Program-made: the position numbers and the translations under genes | NCBI GenBank assembly: GCA_945971355.1 | Contig: CAMFPD010000003.1 | Span: forward strand, 1 to 36,062 | Reading direction: 5' to 3' | DNA: 36,062 nt | Origin: an uncultured Lachnobacterium sp. | Lineage (GTDB): Bacteria; Bacillota; Clostridia; Lachnospirales; Lachnospiraceae | The notes under the pieces: model-generated | Databases searched by the model: none | Told to the model about the DNA's origin: nothing | The model's input: only the letters and a program-made list of their open reading frames with translations | Shown here: in pieces, positions 7,504-16,745 of the stretch | Layout: each line of letters begins with the position of its first letter | Position numbering within the stretch: the stretch's first letter is position 1

Positions 7504-9111
7504 ATGATTTTAAATGAGAACGGATTAAAGGATAAAGAACAGTGGAAGTCAAAGGGATATTCACTTCCAAAATATGACAGACAGGAAATGATTAAAAATA
7601 CAAAAGAGAATCCAACATGGGTTCACTTTGGAGCTGGAAATATTTTTAGGGCATTTCAGGCTAACGTAGCACAGAATCTGTTGAATGATGGTGTTTTAAG
7701 TTCTGGAATCACAGTTGTAGAGGGCTTTGATTATGAAATTATCGAGAAGAAATACCGCCCTAATGACAACTATTCAATTCTTGTGACGCTTAAGGCTGAT
7801 GGCAATATTGAGAAGACTGTTGTAGGTTCAATTGGAGAATCGTGTATTCTTGACTCTGAAAACGATGTAGAATTTGGAAGATTGAAAGAGATTTTTGCAA
7901 AGGATTCTCTTCAACTTGCCACATTTACAATCACAGAGAAGGGTTACAGTCTTGTAGATGGAAAAGGTGAGCTCTTAGGTCTTGTAAAAGCAGATTTTGA
8001 GGCTGGCCCAGAGAAGCCGGCAAGCTACATTGGAAAGGTAGCAGCCCTCTTATACCACAGATATGTAAATGGTAAGAAACCGATCGCTATGGTTAGTACA
8101 GATAACTGCTCACATAATGGAGACAAGCTTTATGCAGCTATGAATGGATTTGCAGAGAAGTGGGCAGAGAATGGACTTTGTGACAAGGGATTTGTAGATT
8201 ATATAAATGACAAGTCACTGGTTTCTTTCCCTTGGTCAATGATTGATAAGATTACGCCACGACCAGATGAGTCAGTAGAGGCTCTTCTTAAGGAGGATGG
8301 ATTAGAGGATTTAGAGCCTGTAATCACATCAAAGAACACATATGTGGCTCCTTTTGTTAACGCGGAGGAAACAGAGTATCTGGTTATCGAGGATGCATTC
8401 CCAAATGGAAGACCTGCTCTCGAGAAGGGTGGAATCATTTTTACAGATAAAGAGACAGTAGATAAGGTAGAGAGAATGAAGGTATGTACATGCCTTAATC
8501 CTCTTCACACAGCTCTTGCTGTATATGGATGTCTCCTTGGATATACAAAAATCTCAGATGAGATGAAGGATACTGAGCTTGTAAAGCTTGTAGAGACAAT
8601 AGGATATAAGGAAGGACTGCCAGTTGTTATAAACCCAGGAGTATTAGATCCAAAGGAATTTATCGACACTGTACTTAAGGTTAGAATTCCAAATCCATTT
8701 ATGCCAGATACACCACAGCGTATTGCAACAGATACATCCCAGAAGCTTGCTATCAGATATGGAGAGACTATCAAAAACTATATCAAGGAAGGCAAGAATC
8801 TTGAGGATTTGAAGCTTATTCCACTTGTATTTGCAGGATGGCTCAGATACCTTATGGCAGTTGATGATGAAGGCAACGAGTTTGAACTTAGCCCAGATCC
8901 ATTGCTCGAAACAGTTCGTCCGTTCGTTGAGGGAATTAAGATTGGAGAGGCTTGCGATGTTGAAGCTTCCTTAAAGGGAATTCTTGAGGATGCCAAGATA
9001 TTCGGGGTTAATCTCTATGAGGTAGGACTTGCAGACAAGGTATGTGGATACTTTAGCGAGATGATTGCAGGAAAAGGCGCAATCAGAGCGACTTTGAAGA
9101 AGTATGTATAA
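7504..9111 (+). CDS. uxuB: D-fructuronate reductase (mannonate oxidoreductase)
   Basis: 535 residues, mannitol-dehydrogenase superfamily, usual length. It interconverts D-fructuronate and D-mannonate with NAD(H). The nucleotide-binding segment is at residues about 38-50 (WVHFGAGNIFRAFQ). The central MVSTDNCSHNGDKL and SFPWSMIDKITPRP motifs are typical of polyol/hexuronate dehydrogenases. Downstream CTCLNPLHTALAVYGCLLGY and DTSQKLAIRY belong to the C-terminal substrate domain. It follows uxuA by 30 bp with AGGAGATGGGAGA before the ATG. Together with uxaC and uxuA it forms the upper hexuronate pathway. Confidence 0.95.
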   Translation: MILNENGLKDKEQWKSKGYSLPKYDRQEMIKNTKENPTWVHFGAGNIFRAFQANVAQNLLNDGVLSSGITVVEGFDYEIIEKKYRPNDNYSILVTLKADGNIEKTVVGSIGESCILDSENDVEFGRLKEIFAKDSLQLATFTITEKGYSLVDGKGELLGLVKADFEAGPEKPASYIGKVAALLYHRYVNGKKPIAMVSTDNCSHNGDKLYAAMNGFAEKWAENGLCDKGFVDYINDKSLVSFPWSMIDKITPRPDESVEALLKEDGLEDLEPVITSKNTYVAPFVNAEETEYLVIEDAFPNGRPALEKGGIIFTDKETVDKVERMKVCTCLNPLHTALAVYGCLLGYTKISDEMKDTELVKLVETIGYKEGLPVVINPGVLDPKEFIDTVLKVRIPNPFMPDTPQRIATDTSQKLAIRYGETIKNYIKEGKNLEDLKLIPLVFAGWLRYLMAVDDEGNEFELSPDPLLETVRPFVEGIKIGEACDVEASLKGILEDAKIFGVNLYEVGLADKVCGYFSEMIAGKGAIRATLKKYV

Positions 9112-9192
9112 ATTCAACATATTGTTGGAGTATTTATGTAAAAAGAAATATAATTATACCTAAAAATAAATCAAAGTGAAGAGGTGCTGAAA

Positions 9193-9831
9193 ATGAATGA
9201 AGTTTTAGAGCAGTTTAAAAAGATAGGAATTATTCCAGTTGTTGTATTAGATGATGCAAAGGATGCAAAACCATTAGGACAAGCTCTGATGGAGGGAGGA
9301 CTTCCATGTGCTGAAGTTACATTCAGAACAGAGGCAGCAGAAGAGTCAATCAGAATCATGTCACAGGAATTTCCAGACATGCTTGTTGGAGCAGGAACAG
9401 TACTTACAACAGAGCAGGTAGACAGAGCTGTTGCAGCAGGTGCTAAGTTTATAGTCAGCCCTGGAATTAATCCAAAGGTCGTTGAGTATTGCGTAAAGAA
9501 AAATATTCCAATCACTCCAGGAACATGTAATCCAAGCAACGTAGAGACTGCGCTCGAGTTTGGTCTTGATGTTGTGAAGTTTTTCCCAGCTGAGCCAGCT
9601 GGCGGTCTCAACTATATCAAAGCTATTGCAGCACCATATACAGGTGTAAGCTTTATGCCAACAGGTGGAATTAACTCAGAGAATGTAAAGGAATACCTCA
9701 AGTATGACAGAATTATTGCCTGTGGTGGTAGCTGGATGGTTAAGGGAGACTTAATTAAGTCTGGTAACTTTGAGAAAATTAAAGAATTGACAGCTGAGGC
9801 TGCTACAATTGTAAAAGAGATTAGAGGATAG
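9193..9831 (+). CDS. eda: KDPG aldolase
   Basis: 212 residues. Cleaves 2-keto-3-deoxy-6-phosphogluconate to pyruvate and glyceraldehyde-3-phosphate. The Schiff-base lysine is K129 (VVKFFPAEPAGG) and the catalytic glutamate is E41 (CAEVTFRT). The glycine-rich VGAGTVLT and MPTGGI motifs of this TIM-barrel class I aldolase are intact. ATG 9193 follows GAAGAGG at 8 bases; a GTG three codons earlier would overlap the ribosome site. It sits 81 bp after uxuB, the largest gap inside the operon, and 12 bp before kdgK. Confidence 0.95.
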   Translation: MNEVLEQFKKIGIIPVVVLDDAKDAKPLGQALMEGGLPCAEVTFRTEAAEESIRIMSQEFPDMLVGAGTVLTTEQVDRAVAAGAKFIVSPGINPKVVEYCVKKNIPITPGTCNPSNVETALEFGLDVVKFFPAEPAGGLNYIKAIAAPYTGVSFMPTGGINSENVKEYLKYDRIIACGGSWMVKGDLIKSGNFEKIKELTAEAATIVKEIRG

Positions 9832-9843
9832 GAGATAATGGAC

Positions 9844-10941
9844 ATGGATTTAAATATGCGTGATGCTAAGGATTGTAAATTTGATGCTGTTTCACTTGGA
9901 GAGGTAATGCTCAGACTTGATCCAGGTGAGGGAAGAATTCGTACTGCAAGAAGCTTCAGAGCATGGGAAGGCGGCGGAGAGTACAATGTTGTAAGAGGTC
10001 TTCGCAGATGCTTTGGATTAAACACAGCTGTTATCACAGCATTTGCCCAGAATGAAGTGGGTCTTCTCATGGAGGATTTCATTTTACAGGGTGGTGTTGA
10101 TACATCTCTTATCAAATGGATGCCAACAGATGGAATCGGAAGAGTATGCAGAAATGGTCTTAACTTCACAGAGAGAGGATTTGGAATCAGAGGTGCAGTA
10201 GGATGTTCAGATAGAGCAAATACGGCAATCTCAAAGGCTACACCGGAAGACTTTGATTTCGAGTACATCTTTGGTGAGCTTGGCGTTAGATGGCTTCATA
10301 CAGGCGGAATCTATGCAGCACTTTCAGAGCAGTCATGTGAGACTGTACTTGCTGCAATTAAGACTGCAAAGAAATATGGAACAATTGTATCATATGACTT
10401 AAACTACAGACCTTCTATGTGGAGTGCAATCGGTGGACATGCAAAGGCACAGGAAGTTAACAAGGAAATTGCGAAGTATGTAGATGTAATGATTGGAAAC
10501 GAGGAAGATTTCACAGCATGTCTTGGCTTCGAAATAGAGGGAAATGATGAGAACTTAAAGGAACTCAACATCGACGGCTACAAGAAGATGATCAACGAGG
10601 CTGTTAAGGTATATCCTAACTTCAAGGCAGTTGCAACAACTCTTCGTACTGTTAAGACGGCTACTGTAAATGATTGGTCAGCATTATGTTGGGCAGGTGG
10701 TGAGATTTACAAGGCAAAGCAGTATGATGGACTTGAGATTATGGACAGAGTTGGTGGAGGAGATTCCTTCGCATCAGGACTTATCTATGGTCTTATGACA
10801 ACAGGAGATGCAGAGACAGCAGTTAATTATGGTGCTGCTCACGGAGCACTTGCAATGACAACACCTGGTGATACTACAATGGCTTCAAAGAAAGAGGTTG
10901 AAGCTCTCATGGGTGGAGCAGGAGCAAGAGTGCAGAGATAA
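9844..10941 (+). CDS. kdgK: 2-keto-3-deoxygluconate kinase (PfkB family)
   Basis: 365 residues. Phosphorylates KDG to KDPG, the step between UxuA and Eda. PfkB signs are the early GEVMLRLDP and GGGEYNVVRGL, and the C-terminal catalytic signature DRVGGGDSFASG. The protein is somewhat longer than classical KdgK (about 310) but matches the sugar-kinase form common in Lachnospiraceae. ATG 9844 is preferred over ATG 9838 because AGGAG (9830-9834) then lies 9 rather than 3 bases away. That ribosome site overlaps the eda stop codon, suggesting coupled translation. Confidence 0.92.
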   Translation: MDLNMRDAKDCKFDAVSLGEVMLRLDPGEGRIRTARSFRAWEGGGEYNVVRGLRRCFGLNTAVITAFAQNEVGLLMEDFILQGGVDTSLIKWMPTDGIGRVCRNGLNFTERGFGIRGAVGCSDRANTAISKATPEDFDFEYIFGELGVRWLHTGGIYAALSEQSCETVLAAIKTAKKYGTIVSYDLNYRPSMWSAIGGHAKAQEVNKEIAKYVDVMIGNEEDFTACLGFEIEGNDENLKELNIDGYKKMINEAVKVYPNFKAVATTLRTVKTATVNDWSALCWAGGEIYKAKQYDGLEIMDRVGGGDSFASGLIYGLMTTGDAETAVNYGAAHGALAMTTPGDTTMASKKEVEALMGGAGARVQR

Positions 10942-10962
10942 ATTATAGGAGGAGAAGGCAAG

Positions 10963-12360
10963 ATGAAAAAGTTTATGGACGATAACTTTTTATTGACAAC
11001 TGATACAGCCAGAGCGCTTTATCACAATTATGCCGAGAAGCTTCCGATAATTGATTATCATTGTCATCTGAATCCACAGGAGATATATGAGGATGTCAGG
11101 TATGACAACATAACTCAGGTATGGCTTGGGGCGGATCATTACAAATGGCGTCAGATGAGATCAAATGGAGTAGAAGAAAAGTATATAACAGGAGATGGAT
11201 CTGATAGAGAAAAATTCCAGAAATGGGCAGAAACTCTTGAAAAAGCCATTGGAAATCCCCTTTATCATTGGAGTCATCTGGAGCTTAAGAAGTACTTTGG
11301 ATACGAAGGTCACCTCTGTGGTGATACAGCTCAGGAGGTATGGGACTTAAGTGTAGAAAAGCTTAAGCAGGAAAATATGAGCGCAAGAGGATTAATTCTT
11401 CAGTCAAATGTAGATACTATATGTACAACAGATGATCCAGTGGATTCTCTTGAGTGGCATAAGAAGATTAAAGAAGATGGCTTTCAGGTGAAGGTTCTTC
11501 CAGCTTGGAGACCTGACAAGGCAATGAATATCGAGAAGTCTGATTTTTGTGAGTATATTGCAAAACTTTCACAGGTCAGCGGAGTTGATATTAAGGATTT
11601 TGATTCTTTGATAGAGGCATTGAAGAATCGAATGGATTTCTTTGAGAAGATGGGATGCACCGTTTCCGACCATGGACTTGAGTATGTAATGTACGAGCCA
11701 TATGAATTAGAAGAGGTAAACCATATTTTCGAGAACAGACTTGCAAATGGTGTTCTCTCAAAGATAGAGGAGAGAAAGTACAAGACAGCATTCATGGTTT
11801 CTCTTGGCAGGGAATATGCAAAGAAAAACTGGGTAATGCAGCTTCACTATGGAGTGCAGAGAGATTTGAACAAGAAGATTTTCAACGCACTTGGACCAGA
11901 TGCAGGAATAGATGCAATCAATACTTATAGCTCATCTATTGAGATGGGGCAGTATCTGAATGCATTGGCAATTGATGATAGTTTACCAAAGACAATAATC
12001 TATTCCCTCAACCCAGCAGATAATGCTGCAATTGGAACAGTTATTGGATGTTTCCAGGACAGCTCTGCAGTTGGTAAAATCCAGCACGGAGCGGCATGGT
12101 GGTTCAATGACCACAAGACAGGAATGATGGAGCAGATGACCTCACTTGCTAACTTGGGACTTCTTGGAAACTTTGTAGGAATGCTTACAGATTCACGAAG
12201 CTTCCTATCATATACACGTCATGAGTATTTCAGACGTATCATGTGTGAACTAATCGGAGGATGGGTAGAAAATGGTGAGTACCCTAACGACGAGAAGGCA
12301 CTAAAGCAGATTGTAGAAGGAATATCTTACTACAATTGTAAAAATTATTTTTGCTTCTAA
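10963..12360 (+). CDS. uxaC: Glucuronate isomerase
   Basis: 465 residues, the usual length. Isomerises D-glucuronate to D-fructuronate (and galacturonate to tagaturonate), the entry step of the pathway. It belongs to the amidohydrolase-like barrel family. The N-terminal metal motif DYHCHLNPQEI is at residues 32-42, with WLGADHYKWRQMRSNG after it and MLTDSRSFLSYTRHEYFRR at the C-terminus. AGGAGGAG precedes the ATG. It is the last gene of the operon and is followed by a stem-loop at 12402-12432. Confidence 0.96.
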   Translation: MKKFMDDNFLLTTDTARALYHNYAEKLPIIDYHCHLNPQEIYEDVRYDNITQVWLGADHYKWRQMRSNGVEEKYITGDGSDREKFQKWAETLEKAIGNPLYHWSHLELKKYFGYEGHLCGDTAQEVWDLSVEKLKQENMSARGLILQSNVDTICTTDDPVDSLEWHKKIKEDGFQVKVLPAWRPDKAMNIEKSDFCEYIAKLSQVSGVDIKDFDSLIEALKNRMDFFEKMGCTVSDHGLEYVMYEPYELEEVNHIFENRLANGVLSKIEERKYKTAFMVSLGREYAKKNWVMQLHYGVQRDLNKKIFNALGPDAGIDAINTYSSSIEMGQYLNALAIDDSLPKTIIYSLNPADNAAIGTVIGCFQDSSAVGKIQHGAAWWFNDHKTGMMEQMTSLANLGLLGNFVGMLTDSRSFLSYTRHEYFRRIMCELIGGWVENGEYPNDEKALKQIVEGISYYNCKNYFCF

Positions 12361-12401
12361 ATATATATTTATCAAACTTTGCGTTTGAAATTATTATTTC
12401 C

Positions 12402-12432
12402 TGCCGCCTGCAATTTTATATTGCAAGCGGCA
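12402..12432 (+). terminator. Stem-loop at the end of the glucuronate operon
   Basis: A 12-bp stem with one C-A mismatch (12402-12413 with 12421-12432) around a 7-nt loop, 41 bp after uxaC. The T-run behind it is poor (TTCTTAATAGTT), so termination may be incomplete. Confidence 0.55.
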
Positions 12433-12482
12433 TTCTTAATAGTTACATATTCGTTTTCTATTTTTGTATTGTATTAATTATA

Positions 12483-12511
12483 TTGACGTGGTAATAATAA
12501 CACTATATAAT
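12483..12511 (+). promoter_or_regulatory. Promoter of the toxin-antitoxin pair
   Basis: TTGACG (12483-12488), an exact 17-nt spacer and TATAAT (12506-12511): a near-consensus housekeeping promoter 47 bp before the antitoxin start. Confidence 0.75.
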
Positions 12512-12515
12512 ATAA

Positions 12516-12531
12516 GTACGAAAAAACGTAC
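12516..12531. promoter_or_regulatory. Likely operator palindrome of the toxin-antitoxin pair
   Basis: GTACG-aaaaaa-CGTAC, a 5+6+5 inverted repeat just after the -10 box, at the expected transcription start. YefM antitoxins are known to repress their own promoter by binding palindromes with a GTAC-containing core. The position and core fit that model (inference). Confidence 0.55.
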
Positions 12532-12558
12532 GAATATTAATGCAGAAAGGAGAGTAAC

Positions 12559-12813
12559 ATGTTAGCTGTAAAGAGTATGGATGTTAGAGATAATTTCAAG
12601 ACTTTATGCGATAAAGTTTTTAATGGAGAAACATTGATTATATCTAGGCCTAAAAATGAAAATATTGTTATGTTATCTGAACATGAATATAATGATATGT
12701 TGAAAGCAAAGAGAAATGCTGAATATCTTACAATGATAGATAAGTCTATGGCTGAAGCTGAAGCGGGTGGGTTTGTTACAAAGACCATTGCAGAATTGGA
12801 GGCAAATGAATAA
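12559..12813 (+). CDS. yefM: Type II antitoxin, Phd/YefM family
   Basis: 84 residues, the usual length. The N-terminal Phd/YefM fold reads VKSMDVRDNFKTLCDKV, then ETLIISRPKNENIVMLSEHEYNDM. The acidic C-terminal tail (KSMAEAEAGG…AELEANE) is the part that normally wraps the toxin. It would neutralise the YoeB-type toxin encoded next and repress the operon. AAGGAGAG precedes the ATG. The toxin gene begins directly after the antitoxin stop (TAAATG), so the two are translationally coupled. Confidence 0.93.
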   Translation: MLAVKSMDVRDNFKTLCDKVFNGETLIISRPKNENIVMLSEHEYNDMLKAKRNAEYLTMIDKSMAEAEAGGFVTKTIAELEANE

Positions 12814-13074
12814 ATGAATATTGTATTTACTCCTACTGCATGGGAACAGTATACCGATTGGCAGAGGGAAGATAAAAAGATGGTAAGGCGCATCAATGAA
12901 CTCATTAAAGATATTGATCGAAATGGGATGTTAAATGGTATTGGTAAGCCCGAGCCTTTAAAATACCGAAAAGCCATTAGTAGACGAATTACGGAAGAAC
13001 ATAGATTAGTTTATAATATGGATAGTAACCAGAATTTAATTATTTATTCATGTAAATACCACTACGAAGATTAG
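12814..13074 (+). CDS. yoeB: YoeB/Txe-family ribosome-dependent mRNA endonuclease toxin
   Basis: 86 residues. YoeB toxins cut mRNA in the ribosomal A site. The catalytic set is complete: E47 in GKPEPLK, R64 in EHRLVY, and H83-Y84 in the KYHYED tail, at almost the same positions as E46, R65, H83 and Y84 of the E. coli protein. An intact active site means the toxin is probably functional and must be held by the upstream antitoxin. It has no separate ribosome site, since its start abuts the antitoxin stop. The pair lies between two unrelated operons, a typical position for a mobile TA module. Confidence 0.94.
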   Translation: MNIVFTPTAWEQYTDWQREDKKMVRRINELIKDIDRNGMLNGIGKPEPLKYRKAISRRITEEHRLVYNMDSNQNLIIYSCKYHYED

Positions 13075-13115
13075 TAGAAAGAACGAATTAAACATAAAAA
13101 GCAGAGGTAATGAAA

Positions 13116-14363
13116 ATGGATTTTAACAAAAGAAGACAAGAAGTATTTGACAGAATGGTGGAGAATTCAATAGCCATTCTATATTCAGGAATTGAGCATC
13201 ATGTAAGTGCAGATGAGTATGACCTTTTTACAGCTCATGCAAATAGGAACTTCTTCTATCTCACAGGACTCAGAAGAGATAAGATGGCCCTAGTTTTGGA
13301 CAAGGCTGGTGAGGAACCTAAAACACTTCTTTTTATTGAGGAAGCGGATCCGACAATGGAACGTTGGTATGGCCGTAAAGTGACTGTGGACGAGGCAAAG
13401 GGAGTAACTGGCATTGATAAGGTATACTTTATCAGTGAAATCGACAGTGTGATTGATTCAATTATGACAAGGGAGGATGTGTATACAGCTTACTTTGATA
13501 CATATAGGCATCAGAAGGAAGATCTTCCTGACTATAATCTGGTGAAGGCAAATGAGTTTAAGGATTTGTATCCGGCAGTGGCAATCAAAAATCTTTTCCC
13601 ATTTGTGGCAGAGCAGAGAATGCAGAAGGATGAGGATGAAATTGAGGTCACAAAAGAGGCAATTCACCTTACAAATATTGCATTACAGAATGTGCTTACA
13701 AACTTAAAACCAGGTATGTTTGAGTATGAGGCTCAGGCAGATTTTGAGTACAGCATTAGAAGAAATGGGGCAGAACTGGCTGCGTTCCCTACAATTGCAG
13801 GAAGCGGAATTAATGGAACTATGCTTCATTATGATACAAATCAGGATTTGATGGAGGATGGAAGCCTTCTTCTGATGGATCTTGGAGCAAGAGTGAGAGG
13901 ATATAACTCAGATATTACAAGAACTTACCCTGTTAACGGCAAATTCTCAGAGCGTCAGAGAGAAGTGTATGATATTGTTTTAAAAGCAAACAGAACAGTG
14001 CTCAAGAAGGCAAAGCCTGGAATGACAACAGTTGAGCTTAATGACATCTGCAAAAAGGTATTGGCCGAGGGATGCATTAAATTGGGACTTATTGAGAAGG
14101 AAGAGGAAATCGGAAAGTATTATATGCATGGAGTTTCTCACCATCTTGGCATAGATGTTCACGATGTGACTGTTGACTCAAACAAAAAGCTTCGTCCAGG
14201 TGCAATTATTACAGACGAGCCAGGTCTGTATATAGATGAGTGGGAGATTGGAATTCGTATAGAGGACGACCTTCTTATTACAGAGGATGGTGCAATCTGC
14301 CTGTCAGAAGAGATTATGCGAGATGCAGACGAGATTGAGGCATTTATGGCTAAATCTAAATAA
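13116..14363 (+). CDS. pepP: Xaa-Pro aminopeptidase (M24B)
   Basis: 415 residues. Releases N-terminal residues next to proline. The N-terminal creatinase-like domain (residues 1 to about 170, with FFYLTGLRRD) is followed by the pita-bread catalytic domain. The five dimetal ligands are present: D255 (LMDLGA), D266 (SDITRTYP), H342 (SHHLGIDVHD), E368 (DEPGLYID) and E383 (RIEDDLL). ATG 13116 is chosen because GCAGAGG ends 8 bases before it; the ATG six bases earlier is too close. It starts 41 bp after the toxin gene with no obvious promoter between, so it may be read partly from the TA promoter. Confidence 0.94.
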   Translation: MDFNKRRQEVFDRMVENSIAILYSGIEHHVSADEYDLFTAHANRNFFYLTGLRRDKMALVLDKAGEEPKTLLFIEEADPTMERWYGRKVTVDEAKGVTGIDKVYFISEIDSVIDSIMTREDVYTAYFDTYRHQKEDLPDYNLVKANEFKDLYPAVAIKNLFPFVAEQRMQKDEDEIEVTKEAIHLTNIALQNVLTNLKPGMFEYEAQADFEYSIRRNGAELAAFPTIAGSGINGTMLHYDTNQDLMEDGSLLLMDLGARVRGYNSDITRTYPVNGKFSERQREVYDIVLKANRTVLKKAKPGMTTVELNDICKKVLAEGCIKLGLIEKEEEIGKYYMHGVSHHLGIDVHDVTVDSNKKLRPGAIITDEPGLYIDEWEIGIRIEDDLLITEDGAICLSEEIMRDADEIEAFMAKSK

Positions 14364-14462
14364 TGGCTAAAAAGAAAATACCTTAGCTTTATTGCGATGT
14401 AGAAACTTTCATTATTGGATAATAATGAAAAAGGAATAGATAAGAAAGATGTGGTAGTCACA

Positions 14463-15485
14463 ATGAGAGAAATAATACTTGGAAAAACTGGAATTAAAAC
14501 CTGTCAGAATGCATTTGGAGCACTTCCAATTCAGAGAGTGACAGATATTGAAGAATCTACAAGAATTTTGAGAAGAGCATATGAAGGTGGAATGCGTTTC
14601 TTTGATACAGCCAGAGCCTACAGTGACAGCGAGAAAAAGCTTGGAATAGCCTTTGAGGGAATGCGCGACAAAATATACATAGCTACAAAGACTATGGCTA
14701 AAACTCCAGAGGAATTCTGGAAGCAGCTGGAGGAGTCGCTTACAGCCCTAAAGACGGATTACATAGATATATATCAGTTCCATTGTGTAGGGCAGTGTTT
14801 TGCACCAGGAGATGGAACTGGAATGTATGAGTGTATGGAAGAGGCAAAACGTCAGGGTAAGATAAGACATATTGGTGCAACAGCCCACAATATTGAAGTT
14901 GCCATGGAATGTGCCAAGTCAGGGCTATATGAGACAATACAGTTCCCATTTAGTTATCTGTCGTCAGATAAGGAGCTTGAACTTGTGAAGGAGTGTGAGC
15001 GTCAGAATGTAGGCTATATCGCCATGAAGGGATTAGCAGGAGGTCTTATTCACGATTCAAAGGCTGCAATGGCATTTATGACCCAGTTCGACAATGTACT
15101 TCCAATCTGGGGAATTCAGAAGATGGAGGAGCTTGAGGAGTGGCTTGCATTTATGGATGAGACTCCTGAATATACAGATGATATTAGAGCATATGTGGAA
15201 AAGGAGCGTGTGGAATTAGCGGGAGAATTCTGCAGAGGCTGTGGATATTGTATGCCATGTCCTGCTGGTATCAAAATTAATAACTGTGCCAGAATGTCGC
15301 TTATGATTAGAAGAGCACCTACTGAGGCATGGTTATCTGAGGAATGGCAGGCGGAGATGGAAAAGATTGAAAACTGTCTCAATTGCGGAAAGTGTAAGAG
15401 TAAGTGCCCATATGAGCTTAATACTCCAGAGCTATTAAGAAAGAATCTGGAGGATTACAGGAGCTTTATAAAGGAAAACAAATAG
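14463..15485 (+). CDS. Aldo/keto reductase with C-terminal Fe-S domain
   Basis: 340 residues. The N-terminal two thirds are an aldo/keto reductase barrel with the catalytic tetrad visible: Asp and Tyr in FFDTARAYSDSE, Lys in IYIATKT, His in YQFHCVG. The C-terminal part carries two cysteine motifs: C257-x2-C260-x2-C263-x2-C266-P, and C305-x2-C308-x2-C311-x3-C315-P, the latter a classic ferredoxin signature. Proteins of this architecture are common in anaerobes; the substrate is unknown, and electron transfer through the clusters is probable. ATG 14463 is chosen because the barrel starts there (MREIILGKTG); the ribosome site is weak. It is in line with pepP and the CapA-like gene. Confidence 0.88.
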   Translation: MREIILGKTGIKTCQNAFGALPIQRVTDIEESTRILRRAYEGGMRFFDTARAYSDSEKKLGIAFEGMRDKIYIATKTMAKTPEEFWKQLEESLTALKTDYIDIYQFHCVGQCFAPGDGTGMYECMEEAKRQGKIRHIGATAHNIEVAMECAKSGLYETIQFPFSYLSSDKELELVKECERQNVGYIAMKGLAGGLIHDSKAAMAFMTQFDNVLPIWGIQKMEELEEWLAFMDETPEYTDDIRAYVEKERVELAGEFCRGCGYCMPCPAGIKINNCARMSLMIRRAPTEAWLSEEWQAEMEKIENCLNCGKCKSKCPYELNTPELLRKNLEDYRSFIKENK

Positions 15486-15504
15486 TTCTAGAAGAGGTGC
15501 ATAT

Positions 15505-16716
15505 TTGATACAGAAAAAGAAAATTAAAGTTGTAGGATTGATTACCCTGATAATTATGATTGTCGGTAACGTGACCGGCTGTGGCCTGGAAAAGGTTGCT
15601 GATTTCTTTGGTACAAGTGTAGAAAAGGCTGACGCAAATAGTGCAAATATTCCAGATAGTACAGAAAATATAAACAATACAGACAATACGAATTCTTCGG
15701 AAAAAGCAGGGGATAGCAATGTGGCAGAATCTGAGACAGAAACAGAACCAGAACAGTTAGTGCAGACTATCACTATCTCTGCTACAGGCGATTGTACGCT
15801 GGGAAAGACACAGCAGCATGATTATTATGGAAGCTTTTATTCATATTATGATAATTATGGTGAGGATTATTTTTTCTCAGGAGTAAAGGATATATTCGAG
15901 AAGGACACGTTTACACTTGTTAACCTTGAGTGTGTTCTGACAACTTCAACAGACAGGGTGGAAAAGACATACAACCTAAAGGGTGAGCCAGAGTATGCAG
16001 GTATATTAACATCAGGGGCAATAGAAGGCTGCAGTCTGGGAAATAATCATACCTACGATTACGGTGAGAGTAGTCATACTGATACGGAAAACGCATTGGA
16101 AGAGGAGGGCGTCATGTATGCCTTTCAAGACCATATCGGAACGTATACCACAGAGGATGGACTTGTGATAGGTGTAGTTTCCGCAAATCTTTTATCAATG
16201 AGCAGTACATATGAGGACTACCTCTACAATGGAATTTCATCCCTCAAGGAACAAGGGGCTGATGTTATTATAGCCAGCTGCCACTGGGGAATAGAGAGAG
16301 AATATTATCCGAATGATTACCAAAGAAATCTGGCTCATGGTCTGGTAGATGCAGGAGCAGACCTTGTAATCGGAAGTCATCCACATGTGTTGCAGGGGGT
16401 AGAAGTGTATAATGGAAAGGTTATCTGCTACAGTCTCGGAAATTTTTGTTTCGGAGCAAACAGAAATCCGAATGACAAAAACACTATGATATATCAGCAG
16501 ACCTTCACATTTGTGGACGGGCAGATGCAGACAGACATTAACGCAGGTATAATTCCATGTACCTTAAGTTCTACAGATTCCTGCAATGACTTTAAACCTA
16601 CTGTTGCTTCCGATGAAAGGAAACAGGCAATAATTGACAAGGTCAATGAATATTCTTCACCTTACAGTGAAATTTCTTTTGACAGTGAGGGGAAACTGAT
16701 TTATACTTTGCCTTAA
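15505..16716 (+). CDS. CapA-like metallophosphatase-fold lipoprotein
   Basis: 403 residues. It begins with a lipoprotein signal: basic MIQKKKIK, a hydrophobic stretch and lipobox VTGC with the lipidated cysteine at 26. A low-complexity Asn/Ser/Glu linker (about 27-88) leads to a CapA/PGA_cap domain (PF09587 type). Its motifs are ISATGDCTLG, LVNLECVLT, LGNNHTYDYG, IASCHWGIE and VIGSHPHVLQGVE, with YSLGNFCFG after them. Related proteins act in polyglutamate capsule synthesis or retention, but no capB/C neighbours are present, so the substrate is unknown. The start is TTG 15505, fixed by GAAGAGGTG a few bases upstream and by the signal peptide needing this N-terminus. Confidence 0.88.
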   Translation: MIQKKKIKVVGLITLIIMIVGNVTGCGLEKVADFFGTSVEKADANSANIPDSTENINNTDNTNSSEKAGDSNVAESETETEPEQLVQTITISATGDCTLGKTQQHDYYGSFYSYYDNYGEDYFFSGVKDIFEKDTFTLVNLECVLTTSTDRVEKTYNLKGEPEYAGILTSGAIEGCSLGNNHTYDYGESSHTDTENALEEEGVMYAFQDHIGTYTTEDGLVIGVVSANLLSMSSTYEDYLYNGISSLKEQGADVIIASCHWGIEREYYPNDYQRNLAHGLVDAGADLVIGSHPHVLQGVEVYNGKVICYSLGNFCFGANRNPNDKNTMIYQQTFTFVDGQMQTDINAGIIPCTLSSTDSCNDFKPTVASDERKQAIIDKVNEYSSPYSEISFDSEGKLIYTLP

Positions 16717-16745
16717 TAAAGTGATAAAGACAAAGGAGATATGTT

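Noticed and set aside
9612..10268. 218-codon minus-strand frame opposite eda and kdgK
   Set aside because: Lies fully opposite two well-supported genes; serine/proline-rich translation typical of antisense frames.
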